Part shown: in pieces, positions 1 through 8,166 of the stretch
Numbering within the stretch: the first letter of the stretch is position 1
Layout: every line of letters begins with the position of its first letter
Source of the DNA: Roseivirga spongicola
GTDB lineage: Bacteria; Bacteroidota; Bacteroidia; Cytophagales; Cyclobacteriaceae
Assembly: GCF_001592965.1 (NCBI RefSeq)
Contig: NZ_LRPC01000028.1
Span: forward strand, 248,001 to 312,000
Direction of reading: 5' to 3'
Length of the DNA stretch: 64,000 nucleotides
Notes under the pieces: generated by a model
The model's database searches: none
Told to the model about the DNA's origin: nothing
Seen by the model: only the letters and a program-made list of their open reading frames with translations
Translations under genes and position numbers: made by a program

Positions 1-1131
1 TCCGTGAAGAACAGTCCTTGGAAAGATGGTCAAGGCGATGTGGTGGCCGAATTGGCCGAAGCTTGCAAAGAATACGGTTTGAAAATGGGGATTTACCTTT
101 CTCCATGGGACAGAAACCATGCGCAGTATGGCAACCCTGAATATGTGACCTACTACAGAAATCAGGTGAAGGAATTGCTCACCAACTATGGTGATATCTT
201 CGAGTTTTGGGTAGATGGAGCCAATGGTGGTGATGGCTACTATGGAGGGGCTAACGAAACCCGAAATGTAGATAGAACTACTTATTACGACTGGGATAGC
301 ACTTTTGCCTTGGTAAAGTCGCTTCAGCCAGAGATCATCATTTTCAGTGATGGTGGCCCAGGAACCCGTTGGGTGGGCAACGAAAACGGATTTGCCGGAG
401 AAACCAATTGGTCGAGCTTTAGAGCAGAGCAATTTGCTCCGGGAGTTGGCCCGTATCAAGAGTCACAATTCGGTCATGAAGATGGAACCTATTGGGTGCC
501 AGCAGAGGCCGATGTTTCTATTCGTCCGGGATGGTATTACCATGAGGCTGAGGATGACAAAGTGAAGAGTTTGAGCCACCTGCTCGACATCTATTACAAG
601 TCGGTGGGAAGAAACGCTAACCTGCTGCTCAACCTTCCAGTTGACAGAAGAGGCTTAGTGCATGAAAATGATGTTGCCGTTCTAATGGAATTCAGAAAGG
701 TTCTGGACGAAACCTTCGATGATAATTTGGCTGTTCAAGCGAAGGCTACAGCCAGTACGGAAAGAGGGAAAGGCTTTGAAGCAACTCAAGCTATAGATAG
801 TTCAACAGAAACCTATTGGTCAACTCCTGATGGAGAGATTCAATCTACTTTGACTATAGATTTTGATGAGGCCATCACTTTCAATCGCCTGATGCTGCAA
901 GAGTATATTGCGCTTGGTCAAAGAGTTAAGGCTTTTGAAGTTTGGGCGAAAGAAGGAGAGGGGTACGTAAAGGTAGATACTCAAACCACAATCGGCTATA
1001 AGAGAATCCTCAGATTGGATGATATCACCACTAGCTCGATTCAAATCCGAATCCTCGATGCCAAGGCCGTTCCAACCATTTCGAATCTTGGGGTTTACTT
1101 GGCAGAGAGTGAGCCGGCTGTTGCTGAATAA
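1..1131 (+). CDS. Alpha-L-fucosidase, GH29 (3' part, cut by window edge)
   Basis: Hydrolyses terminal alpha-L-fucose from glycans, probably in the periplasm or at the cell surface. The reading frame is open from base 1, so the signal peptide and roughly the first hundred residues lie outside the window. The GH29 barrel is recognisable by YLSPWDRN (about residue 31) and FEFWVDGANGG, whose Asp (about residue 71) matches the GH29 catalytic nucleophile position. WYYHEAEDD and LLLNLPVDRRG are also typical. After about residue 245 comes a galactose-binding-like (F5/8 type C) module, marked by a run containing AIDSSTETYWST. This GH29-plus-CBM32 layout is common in Bacteroidota polysaccharide-utilisation loci, but no SusC/D pair is visible here. 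The GTG at base 4 is only the first start-like codon in the window, not the true start. Confidence 0.9.
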   Translation, partial: SVKNSPWKDGQGDVVAELAEACKEYGLKMGIYLSPWDRNHAQYGNPEYVTYYRNQVKELLTNYGDIFEFWVDGANGGDGYYGGANETRNVDRTTYYDWDSTFALVKSLQPEIIIFSDGGPGTRWVGNENGFAGETNWSSFRAEQFAPGVGPYQESQFGHEDGTYWVPAEADVSIRPGWYYHEAEDDKVKSLSHLLDIYYKSVGRNANLLLNLPVDRRGLVHENDVAVLMEFRKVLDETFDDNLAVQAKATASTERGKGFEATQAIDSSTETYWSTPDGEIQSTLTIDFDEAITFNRLMLQEYIALGQRVKAFEVWAKEGEGYVKVDTQTTIGYKRILRLDDITTSSIQIRILDAKAVPTISNLGVYLAESEPAVAE

Positions 1132-1136
1132 CCCGG

Positions 1137-1212
1137 AGATTCTTCGCTCCGCTCTGAATGGCGGTTACAGATGCATTTCCGTCTAAGTCATTCTGAACGC
1201 AGAGAAGAATCT
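1137..1212. repeat. Imperfect inverted repeat in intergenic gap
   Basis: Two 24-base arms (1137-1160 and 1189-1212) match as inverted repeats at 20 of 24 positions. Downstream (about 1271-1293) a short hairpin with a CCCC/GGGG stem is flanked by AAA/TTT, and a CCCTTTAGGG motif lies near 1327. The 235-base gap between the fucosidase and the DUF3050 gene holds no credible ORF. It has the look of a dispersed intergenic palindrome family, like the region at 47.4-48.3 kb. The downstream arm system could also act as a terminator for the two convergent genes. Confidence 0.5.
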
Positions 1213-1366
1213 TATCCACAAGCAAAGACTTGCAAGGCCTGATAAGATGCTTCGTACCTCAGTATGACCCCTAAATCCCCTAAAGGGGACTTTAGCTTTA
1301 TCAGTTCGAAATCTTCATTCTTTCACCCTTTAGGGCAGGGGTAGAATCTTCAATTGAAAACTAGGC

Positions 1367-2164
1367 CTAAACCACCTCAGCCAATTCTTCATAATTCTTA
1401 CTAATCTTATCAGCTATAGCATCCCACAGGGCAATGCGCACGCGAAGGGCATCTTTAGCAATTTCGACTACTTCATTCCACTTTTGTTCTTCATCACCGC
1501 AGAGTTCTGCAATCATTTTAAGCGCTAGTGGGCCATGGTCGCCACCATCGAGCTCAATATGTCTTTTCAGGTAGTAAGTCAACTTACTGTATGAAGCAGC
1601 TTCGTCTTTTTCTTCAGCCGCTTTCACAATTTCGAAGAACATATCTGGGATCAAATCTTCTCTGCCAAAGGTAAATGCAGAAGCAATCAGGTGTGGTTTT
1701 CCGCTTTCAATTACATCGAAGGTAAATCGGAGAAAGCGAACCACCGCATCGTTCATCTTTAGCTTTTCTTGGATTTCAGCTAGGTTGTTGCCTGAACGTA
1801 CAAACTCAATGAATTGTGAAATCTTTAAAGTGCTAGCACCCACCTGATCCATCGCATCGAGATACATCTCAAAGTGGCTCATGTAGTTACCATCTTCGTC
1901 CACATCGCTTTCTTCTTCTAATACGATTTCATTGATAAAGCGGGTCAAAGACGGATTATACTTAGGAGTCCATGGAATGGTAGTTCCTGTAAGTTCAACT
2001 TGCAGACCCTTTAGTAGCGACATAAAATCCCAAACTGCATAAACATGATGCTCCATAAAGAGCTTAATGTCTTCTATGCTATTGAGTCTATCGTAAAGTG
2101 GGTGGTTTTTAAGTTGGTCTGTGTAAGGTTGAAGTTCTCTTTCGATCCAATGCTTCTGCTCCAT
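1367..2164 (-). CDS. DUF3050 family protein (heme-oxygenase-like fold)
   Basis: A 265-aa soluble protein recognised as DUF3050 by its N-terminal block HPLYDRLNSIEDIKLFMEHH followed by VYAVWDFMSLLKGLQ, and by the C-terminal block RHIELDGGDHGPLA. The conserved His, Glu and Asp residues sit on predicted helices, as in the heme-oxygenase/TenA-like superfamily where such residues bind metal or cofactor. No reaction is established for the family to my knowledge. No signal peptide is visible, so it is probably cytoplasmic. It starts at an ATG; the next gene on the same strand (TauE/SafE) lies upstream and is separated by 80 bases. The function remains unassigned. Confidence 0.75.
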   Translation of the reverse strand: MEQKHWIERELQPYTDQLKNHPLYDRLNSIEDIKLFMEHHVYAVWDFMSLLKGLQVELTGTTIPWTPKYNPSLTRFINEIVLEEESDVDEDGNYMSHFEMYLDAMDQVGASTLKISQFIEFVRSGNNLAEIQEKLKMNDAVVRFLRFTFDVIESGKPHLIASAFTFGREDLIPDMFFEIVKAAEEKDEAASYSKLTYYLKRHIELDGGDHGPLALKMIAELCGDEEQKWNEVVEIAKDALRVRIALWDAIADKISKNYEELAEVV

Positions 2165-2244
2165 AACTTCATTTTAAATATAACATCCTAATTACGTGTT
2201 CAACTGTATTGTTGGATGTTGAAGGTGAAAATTTCGGGGCGAAA

Positions 2245-2988
2245 TTAACTAAAGAAAATCAAGATTGCACCCGCGCCAGTCATTAACAAAATGAACTTGC
2301 GGAAAAGTTCATCGTTCACCCTTTTTAGAATTTTCACACCAAAGAAAAGACCGAGAAAAATAGCAGGTACAAAGACCATACTCACCTGAATGGTTTCCCA
2401 ATTAATGGTGCCCCAACTGAAAATATGAAAAGGTACTTTGAACAGGTTGATGATGAGGAAGAGCCAAGCGGTTGTGCCGATAAAAGCGTCTTTAGGTAGC
2501 CTCATGGCTAAAAAGAAAATGTTGGCGAATGAACCTGCCAAATTCCCGACCATGGTAGTGAAACCTGCCGTGAGGCCCATTATTCCCGCAAATGAAATAT
2601 GTTGAGGTACGTTTTTAGATTTTCGTCTGTCCCACCAAACCATCATGATCACGGAAACTAAGATGACGATCGCCATTCCTTTTCTGAAGGCATATTCAGG
2701 CATTTGGTCGCCAACAAGAGTGCCAATGACTACACCAGCCATCATAAATGGCATTAGGCGCAAGAGATATTTCCATTTTGCATGCCGATTGTAATAGATC
2801 ACCGCGAATATATCTCCAACAATAAGCATAGGAAGCAGAATGCCGGTAGAAGCTTTTGCTTCGAACACCAAAACCATCAATGCTACTATAATAATGCTGA
2901 TGCCTTTAATACCCGACTTGGAGAGCCCAAGAATAAAGGCTGCTGTAGCTACGGTGGCAATGTCTATTAGGCTAAGGTTGGCTAGCAT
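2245..2988 (-). CDS. TauE/SafE family sulfite/anion exporter
   Basis: A 247-aa integral membrane protein with about eight hydrophobic segments, the usual size and topology for TauE/SafE (TSUP) transporters. It shows the N-terminal half-repeat motif FILGLSKSGIKGISI and the matching second-half region around GLTAGFTTMVGNLAGSF. Family members export sulfite, sulfoacetate or other small organosulfur anions; the substrate cannot be read from the sequence. It is followed on the same strand by the DUF3050 gene after 80 bases and may be co-transcribed with it. A TATCTTCG sequence lies four bases upstream of the ATG, one mismatch from the Bacteroidota TAnnTTTG box. Confidence 0.85.
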   Translation of the reverse strand: MLANLSLIDIATVATAAFILGLSKSGIKGISIIIVALMVLVFEAKASTGILLPMLIVGDIFAVIYYNRHAKWKYLLRLMPFMMAGVVIGTLVGDQMPEYAFRKGMAIVILVSVIMMVWWDRRKSKNVPQHISFAGIMGLTAGFTTMVGNLAGSFANIFFLAMRLPKDAFIGTTAWLFLIINLFKVPFHIFSWGTINWETIQVSMVFVPAIFLGLFFGVKILKRVNDELFRKFILLMTGAGAILIFFS

Positions 2989-3175
2989 AGTGCGAAGATA
3001 GGGAGTAAGTTCAAGGTTTTAAGTTTGAAAAGTTCAATGATGAGGAGTGATGTCAAGAATATTGGTTGTGCGGCTGTCATAATAAAGGAGAAAGCATATT
3101 GAGGAGAATTTAATCGGTAGGAAGGCTAACCGAGCTACTGAATAACGTATATTTACTATAGTAGAAAATAATAAT

Positions 3176-3403
3176 ATGACGCAGATAACTTTGACAGATG
3201 AAAATCTAAACCTTAGCAAAACTAGTTTTGAGACTGCTGAAGACTTAATTCTCGAGTTAATGAAAGTTAAGCATGAGCAGTTTGAGCTTAGCTCTGAGCA
3301 TATTAGGATTATAAAAGAAAGAGAACGTGAGGCTGATGAATCTAAGGAGCCTGGTAAATCTTGGGAAGAAGTAAGAGCGAGCCTTAGAAGAAGAAATGGT
3401 TAG
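3176..3403 (+). CDS. Putative antitoxin of a type II toxin-antitoxin pair
   Basis: A 75-aa acidic protein with no recognised enzyme motif. The C-terminal third, EPGKSWEEVRASLRRRNG, is the kind of flexible charged tail that addiction-module antitoxins use to mask a RelE/ParE toxin. Its stop codon overlaps the start of the toxin gene by eight bases, a typical translationally coupled layout. The antitoxin role is inferred mainly from this arrangement. Such antitoxins usually repress their own promoter. Confidence 0.65.
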   Translation: MTQITLTDENLNLSKTSFETAEDLILELMKVKHEQFELSSEHIRIIKEREREADESKEPGKSWEEVRASLRRRNG

Positions 3404-3689
3404 GCTTACTGTTAGGCCATTAGCTCAGAATGATATTCAAGGTATAATTGATTATTATGATGAAATAAATCCAGAAATCTCAGAAAATTTCTTGAACGAC
3501 CTAGAATCGACAATTTCCAATATTAAAAGTCTCCCTAAAGGTTACCAGAGAAGAATTGGTGACGTGAGAATTTCTTTCTTAAAGAGGTTCCCCTTTGGGG
3601 TTTTCTATAAAATCTACCCTAGTAGCATTACAATAATTGCTATTTTACATACATCTCAAGATTCTAGTAAGTGGTTAATTGGTAGGTGA
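3396..3689 (+). CDS. RelE/ParE family toxin
   Basis: A 97-aa basic protein of typical RelE/ParE length. The N-terminus has VRPLAQNDIQGIIDYYDE, the usual helix pair of the fold. The C-terminal strands carry LKRFPFGVFYKI and IIAILHTSQDSSKW, matching the conserved R-F-P-x-x-V-x-Y and I-x-A-x-x-H pattern of the family. ParE members poison gyrase and RelE members cleave mRNA on the ribosome; the sequence does not decide between them. It overlaps the upstream antitoxin by eight bases. Confidence 0.85.
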   Translation: MVRLTVRPLAQNDIQGIIDYYDEINPEISENFLNDLESTISNIKSLPKGYQRRIGDVRISFLKRFPFGVFYKIYPSSITIIAILHTSQDSSKWLIGR

Positions 3690-3780
3690 GTTTATCAAAT
3701 ACTCATTTAATCATTTCATAACCCTTAAAATCTCATTAAGCATAGCCGTTCCACATGATTTTATTACTTTCGCATGTTTC

Positions 3781-3840
3781 GAAGACTAACTCGAGATCGC
3801 AGCTGTATAGGGCTCTTTCTTTTTTCGGTCTCTAGTCTTC
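3781..3840 (+). other. Inverted repeat in the leader of the radical SAM gene
   Basis: Eight-base perfect arms (GAAGACTA at 3781-3788, TAGTCTTC at 3833-3840) enclose about 44 bases, just upstream of the KamA-family start codon. It could form a stem in the 5' leader. No uridine tract follows directly, so it is not called a terminator, and no known riboswitch is recognised. Confidence 0.25.
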
Positions 3841-3866
3841 TTTGTTGAATAGGTAAAATCTTTCCC

Positions 3867-5201
3867 ATGGATCAAAAAGAATATCAGGCTTATGCCTTGC
3901 ATAGCTTTCATAAAATGCCCCAATACAACTACCTCACCGAGGAGCAGAAGTTTAATATTAGGGTGGTAGGTAATGTACTTCCGTTTAAGGTTAATAATTA
4001 TGTTTTAGATGAGCTAATCGACTGGAGCGATGTGGAAAACGATCCTATTTTTCAGCTAACTTTTCCTCAGAAAGGAATGCTCTCTAAGCCTCACTTTAAC
4101 AAAGTGGCGAGCATGGTTGAAGCTGGGATGGATAAGTATGCCATGCGAGATGAGATTAATAAAATTAGACAAGAATTAAACCCTCATCCGGCTGGTCAGC
4201 AGTCTAGCAATGTGCCTGAAATTGATGGGGTTAAGCTTACTGGTGTTCAGCATAAGTATAGAGAAACCATGCTCTTTTTTCCTAGAAAAGGGCAAACTTG
4301 TCACGCTTACTGTACTTTTTGTTTCAGGTGGCCTCAGTTTGTGGGAATGGACGACCTTAAATTTGCCATGAATGAGACCAGCCTCATTATTAAGTATATT
4401 AAAGCGAACCCACATATAACAGATATTCTTATTACTGGTGGTGACCCAATGGTTATGGCACCAGAAGTATTTGCTACCTATTTAAATGCCCTTTTAGACG
4501 CTGATCTACCCAATCTTCAGAATATCAGAATTGGTTCTAAGTCACTTACTTTTTGGCCTTACAAATACACCACAGACAAGGGTGCCGATAAGTTTTTGAA
4601 GTTGTTTGAAAAAGCTACGAAAGCAGGAAAGCACCTCACGTTTATGGCGCACTTCAATAATCCGGTAGAGATCTCTACTCCTACAGTGAAGAAAGCCATT
4701 CAGAATATCAGAAATACAGGTGCACAGATAAGAACACAAGCGCCTATAATGAAATACATCAATGATGATGCTGATGCTTGGGCTACTATGTGGAAAGAGC
4801 AGGTAAAGTTAGGCTGTGTACCGTATTACATGTTCATTGCCAGAGATACAGGCGCTCAAGATTACTTTGCGGTAAACCTTGAAAGGTGCTGGCAAATTTA
4901 CAGAGAAGCTTATCAGAAGGTGAGTGGAATTGCCAGAACTGTTAGAGGGCCAAGTATGTCTGCCTCGCCAGGTAAGGTACAGGTTTTAGGCACTCAAGAA
5001 ATACATGGAGAAAAAGTGTTTGTACTTAACTTTTTACAAGGAAGAAACCCAGACTGGGTTGGTAGACCGTTCTTCGCTAAGTATGATCCTCATGCGATTT
5101 GGCTTGATGAGTTAGAGCCAGCTTTTGGAGAAGAGAAGTTTTTCTTTGAAAAGGCGAAGGAGAACCAAAATATTTCTTCTACCGAGTTAAGCTATAATTA
5201 A
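3867..5201 (+). CDS. KamA-family radical SAM aminomutase (possibly glutamate 2,3-aminomutase-like)
   Basis: A 444-aa radical SAM, PLP-dependent protein of the lysine 2,3-aminomutase family. The CxxxCxxC iron-sulfur motif is CHAYCTFC (Cys145, 149, 152). The GGDP SAM-binding motif is at residues 191-194. The PLP-linking lysine is probably Lys370 in SPGKVQV. A gapless by-eye alignment with clostridial lysine aminomutase, from memory, places Arg326 and Ser363 where that enzyme has Asp293 and Asp330, the residues that hold the substrate side-chain amine. Glutamate 2,3-aminomutase is known to have a Lys and an Asn there, so an acidic amino acid substrate, giving a beta-amino acid, is plausible. It stands alone, with a long hairpin terminator behind it. 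Confidence 0.8.
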   Translation: MDQKEYQAYALHSFHKMPQYNYLTEEQKFNIRVVGNVLPFKVNNYVLDELIDWSDVENDPIFQLTFPQKGMLSKPHFNKVASMVEAGMDKYAMRDEINKIRQELNPHPAGQQSSNVPEIDGVKLTGVQHKYRETMLFFPRKGQTCHAYCTFCFRWPQFVGMDDLKFAMNETSLIIKYIKANPHITDILITGGDPMVMAPEVFATYLNALLDADLPNLQNIRIGSKSLTFWPYKYTTDKGADKFLKLFEKATKAGKHLTFMAHFNNPVEISTPTVKKAIQNIRNTGAQIRTQAPIMKYINDDADAWATMWKEQVKLGCVPYYMFIARDTGAQDYFAVNLERCWQIYREAYQKVSGIARTVRGPSMSASPGKVQVLGTQEIHGEKVFVLNFLQGRNPDWVGRPFFAKYDPHAIWLDELEPAFGEEKFFFEKAKENQNISSTELSYN

Positions 5202-5211
5202 GTAAAGTTCG

Positions 5212-5297
5212 CTGTCTCAAGAGCTAGTAATTTTGTAGGTTCTAATTCATTGGAAGCGCAAAAGATTATGATAACTAGCTTTTGAGACAGTGTTTTT
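5212..5297 (+). terminator. Long-looped inverted repeat with T-run, likely terminator
   Basis: A 17-base arm at 5212-5228 pairs with 5274-5290 at 16 of 17 positions. The loop is 45 bases and a run of six T follows. It starts 11 bases after the radical SAM stop codon. The stem is unusually long and the loop unusually large for an intrinsic terminator, so a small palindromic repeat element is an alternative. Confidence 0.5.
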
Positions 5298-5312
5298 TAT
5301 GGAGTAAGCGAA

Positions 5313-5349
5313 TTACCTAATTTGGTAAGAGAGTTGCCGAATTTCGGCA
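5313..5349. promoter_or_regulatory. Two adjacent palindromes, candidate operator
   Basis: TTACC-TAATTT-GGTAA (5313-5328) and TGCCGAA-T-TTCGGCA (5335-5349) are both perfect dyads, six bases apart. They lie 85-120 bases upstream of the small outer-membrane-type gene. A further imperfect dyad (GTAAGATTTTAC) sits near 5400. They may be repressor sites or RNA hairpins; nothing identifies the binding protein. Confidence 0.35.
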
Positions 5350-5433
5350 TTCAGGTGTTCCACGAATATATTTCGAGAGTGGTTGAGCGACATTTGTTGT
5401 GTAAGATTTTACAACCAACAAAACAGCAAAACC

Positions 5434-5910
5434 ATGAAAAAAATCCTCATCTCCGCCCTATTGATGGTGTTAGCACAAGCTGCTTTCAGTCAAACCTATT
5501 ACAGAAAGAATTATAACCGAAGAGGCCAACAAAAAGCCATGACCTTTCAAGTGGCTCCAAGCGTGGTAGACTATAATGGTGCTAAATTTGGTTTTGGTAT
5601 AGGAGCCAATTTCAAACAAGTACTTTCCTTTAATTACTTCCACACCAGAGATTATGGTGTTAATGAAGAAAAACCATACCTCGATAACCGATATGCTGGT
5701 TTTCATTTTAGCATTGCACAACCTATTGCTAAAAGTGTAGAGTTAGCCGCAGGTCTCAGAAAAGCCACTTTAAATGGCGAATGGCAGAAAACAATTTTAA
5801 CTACTGAAGTAAGATTTAAATTCTCCGATAGCTGGAGGTTGGCCTTTGAGTATGGGCCAGGAAGTGAAATAGACTTAATGTCGGCTAGGCTGATGTTTAA
5901 CCTTTATTAG
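5434..5910 (+). CDS. Small secreted/outer-membrane beta-barrel-like protein, unknown
   Basis: A 158-aa protein. The ATG at 5434 is chosen because it begins a clean signal peptide (MKKILISALLMVLAQAAFS, cleavage before Gln); an upstream in-frame codon at 5383 would give an implausible N-terminus. The mature part alternates polar and aromatic residues in short strands, has glycine-rich turns such as FGFGIGANF, and ends in an aromatic residue (FNLY). This is a pattern typical of outer-membrane barrels recognised by BAM. No family is recognised. Its promoter region contains two palindromes, and it is followed by a strong bidirectional terminator. Confidence 0.6.
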   Translation: MKKILISALLMVLAQAAFSQTYYRKNYNRRGQQKAMTFQVAPSVVDYNGAKFGFGIGANFKQVLSFNYFHTRDYGVNEEKPYLDNRYAGFHFSIAQPIAKSVELAAGLRKATLNGEWQKTILTTEVRFKFSDSWRLAFEYGPGSEIDLMSARLMFNLY

Positions 5911-5941
5911 ACCCTCAACTAAATCGATTAGCTGTTTTTAT

Positions 5942-5971
5942 ATGGTAGTCCGTTGGGCTACCATTTTTTTA
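5942..5971. terminator. Intrinsic terminator between convergent genes
   Basis: A ten-pair stem (5942-5951 with 5955-5964, one G-U pair), a three-base loop and a run of T. It sits between the convergent small outer-membrane gene and the lycopene cyclase gene and could serve the plus-strand transcript. Confidence 0.75.
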
Positions 5972-7099
5972 TTTTCCAAGTTGATGAAAGAAAGCTTTAC
6001 CAAAATCTATAATTGGAGTAGATGACATTATTTTGAGCTCTTCGGTCAAAGTGGTTTCTTCATCTAAAAAACGAAACATACTCTGTATGCCGTTCTTCTG
6101 AAATAAGTTTCCAAAAACCTCTCTGCCAGTGTATTTTTTGTCTGCTAAAATTTTTAAAAGAGTAGCGTCATATAGCTTGTATTTCAGGCTTTGGTGAGGA
6201 AGCTCATGGTCTGGTTTCTTTCCTGATATCAAATTCTTTACTACTCGCTCTAGAATTTGTTGAGCCCTCAGAAATGAATAGCCTGTAGACGCTTTGGCAA
6301 AGCCTCCTTTAATCCCAATATTAAACACCTTATCACTTTTTCGCAGTAAAAACTTATGATCAGTCATAGGAATAATGCCGTACTCTTCTTCAATCACCTC
6401 ATAATTCTTAATTCTCAGCTGTTTAATATACGCATCGAGCCTATGTTCATATTCTGAATCGGAGAGTAGATGCTTATTGAAGAGGGTGTATTCAACTAGC
6501 GCTTCATTGGGTTTAAATGGCAGTACATAGCCAAACCGACAATCTCCCTCTTGATCTACCGAAAAATCCATATATGTGGCAGTGTCTATCTGGAAACAGT
6601 CTTCTTCAGTTCTAATTACCTTACCCTTAAAATGCTGCAAGATGGTGTTTGCATTAGAGGTTTGAAGAAGTTTTGGATCGAAGGTGCTATCAAAAACTAA
6701 CTTTCCTTGATATGCATCATTTGTTGTTGTTACCTGTCCAGCATCTGTGATTTCAAGTACTTCATCCTGAACCCAGTATAGGTTTGAAGTATTGAGCTCT
6801 TGTTTCATGAACTCATAGAAATCTATACCTCGAATCATCTTGTAGGTATAGGGAGCTAACTCATATGTTTGAGACCAGGAGTTGGTGTTTACCGTGGCTT
6901 TTGACCAACTTTTGTAAACCAAGTGCTCTAACAAATTGCTGCCTTTTTCCCAGAAACTCCAAGTTCTGTCATTGGTGCTTTTTGAGTCTTTGTCGATTAT
7001 TAGTATCGATTTTTCTCTATCTTCGTACTCCATCAGCAGATAAGCTAGCGTTAACCCAGCTGCTCCCGCTCCGGCTATGATGTAATGGAACTGCTTCAT
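5969..7099 (-). CDS. crtY: Lycopene beta-cyclase (CrtY family)
   Basis: A 376-aa FAD-dependent cyclase that closes the beta-ionone rings of lycopene in carotenoid synthesis, probably at the inner membrane. The N-terminal dinucleotide-binding motif is AGAGAAGLTLAYLL (residues 9-22). NDRTWSFWEKG and IGIKGGFAKASTGYSF are hallmark CrtY blocks, and the length is normal. No other carotenoid gene (crtB, crtI, crtZ) is visible in this window, so it is detached from any cluster here. It starts at the ATG at 7099 and is convergent with the upstream plus-strand gene. Confidence 0.9.
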   Translation of the reverse strand: MKQFHYIIAGAGAAGLTLAYLLMEYEDREKSILIIDKDSKSTNDRTWSFWEKGSNLLEHLVYKSWSKATVNTNSWSQTYELAPYTYKMIRGIDFYEFMKQELNTSNLYWVQDEVLEITDAGQVTTTNDAYQGKLVFDSTFDPKLLQTSNANTILQHFKGKVIRTEEDCFQIDTATYMDFSVDQEGDCRFGYVLPFKPNEALVEYTLFNKHLLSDSEYEHRLDAYIKQLRIKNYEVIEEEYGIIPMTDHKFLLRKSDKVFNIGIKGGFAKASTGYSFLRAQQILERVVKNLISGKKPDHELPHQSLKYKLYDATLLKILADKKYTGREVFGNLFQKNGIQSMFRFLDEETTLTEELKIMSSTPIIDFGKAFFHQLGK

Positions 7100-7256
7100 T
7101 TACACTTAAACTTACTGGTAATAACTGTGATTAGAGATTTTTGATTGACCTTATTAAGTCAGTTGCAAGAAATAATTAATTAATACCGTCTAAAGAATTG
7201 AGAAATAGCTCTTTAGATAAAACTTTTTAAATTCAAGCCCTTCTGGGGAAGAAACC

Positions 7257-8096
7257 ATGACCAAAACACCTTTCATATGCCTTGTGGCCATAGGTCTGCT
7301 CAGCTCTTGCGGTATGCAGATGATATGTCCTGCTTATCAATCGGCATTTGTTTTGGATGAAGATTATCAGCGAGATATGTACTCTTTGTTTACCGTTGTA
7401 GATGGTGATACCGTACCCAAGCGACCTTACGGCTATAAGTATAAAGCAGATGGAGATAGCCTGATGGAGAAATTCATTAAAGGTACTGAAGGTAAAGGGT
7501 TTCGTGTTCAAAAAGGAAGGACACATTCTTTAGAAAAAGCAGGCTTTGTGTATGAGAATAGGGCAAAGGAAAAGCTTTGGGTGAAGGTGTTTTCTGGCCC
7601 AGAAAAACCAGTTTTAGAGAATCCTTATTTATTCGACCGAATTACCAAGAGAAAACCTTTCTACAAACTAGATCATTTAGAGACCGAGTTGGTCCACTTT
7701 AATAGTACTGAGCACGATAGCATTGTAAAATCGATTGTTAATAGAGGAGATACTAGCCGGTACGACCGATTAATGCAGGAATATTATGCTAAACCTCCAG
7801 CCTTACAAGCTCAACATGCTCCTCTGTTAAGAGGTGGCTTTAACACTGAGCAAGAGGAGTATAATAAGCGATATAGAGATTACTTCTTACGAATGCCCGA
7901 TCCACCAGCCCCAATTGATAGCTCAGAATTAGAAAACTTGCCCCAAGAAACTCTGGCAGAAGATTCAACCAAGAAGAAAGGCATCTTTGGCCTTTTTAAA
8001 AAAGGTAAAAAAGAGAAAGAAGAGAAGCCTCCGAAAGAACGTAGGAGAGACCGTAAGAACAACCAAGAAGGAACTAAAGAGGAGGAAGATAATTAG
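7257..8096 (+). CDS. Lipoprotein with basic, disordered C-terminal tail; unknown
   Basis: A 279-aa protein with a lipoprotein signal peptide: CLVAIGLLSSCGMQ places the lipidated Cys near residue 18. The central part shows no recognised domain. From about residue 235 it becomes a low-complexity stretch rich in Lys, Glu and Arg (KKGIFGLFKKGKKEKEEKPP and beyond) that is likely unstructured. I know similar lipoproteins only as hypothetical proteins of Bacteroidota. It is monocistronic, convergent with the next gene, and probably sits in the envelope facing the periplasm. Confidence 0.7.
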   Translation: MTKTPFICLVAIGLLSSCGMQMICPAYQSAFVLDEDYQRDMYSLFTVVDGDTVPKRPYGYKYKADGDSLMEKFIKGTEGKGFRVQKGRTHSLEKAGFVYENRAKEKLWVKVFSGPEKPVLENPYLFDRITKRKPFYKLDHLETELVHFNSTEHDSIVKSIVNRGDTSRYDRLMQEYYAKPPALQAQHAPLLRGGFNTEQEEYNKRYRDYFLRMPDPPAPIDSSELENLPQETLAEDSTKKKGIFGLFKKGKKEKEEKPPKERRRDRKNNQEGTKEEEDN

Positions 8097-8102
8097 TCAT
8101 TT

Positions 8103-8164
8103 GTCATTGGTGAGACTTGGCCGTTGGTTTAGCCACTAATTTCCATTGACTACCGACCAATGAC
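8103..8164. repeat. Nine-base inverted repeat between convergent genes
   Basis: GTCATTGGT (8103-8111) and ACCAATGAC (8156-8164) are perfect inverted arms. The same ACCAATGACCA core recurs near 47950, which suggests a dispersed intergenic repeat rather than a gene-specific terminator. Confidence 0.35.
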
Positions 8165-8166
8165 CA

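Noticed and set aside
5969-7099. A carotenoid biosynthesis cluster around lycopene cyclase
   Set aside because: No crtB, crtI, crtZ or related gene is found on either side within the window.
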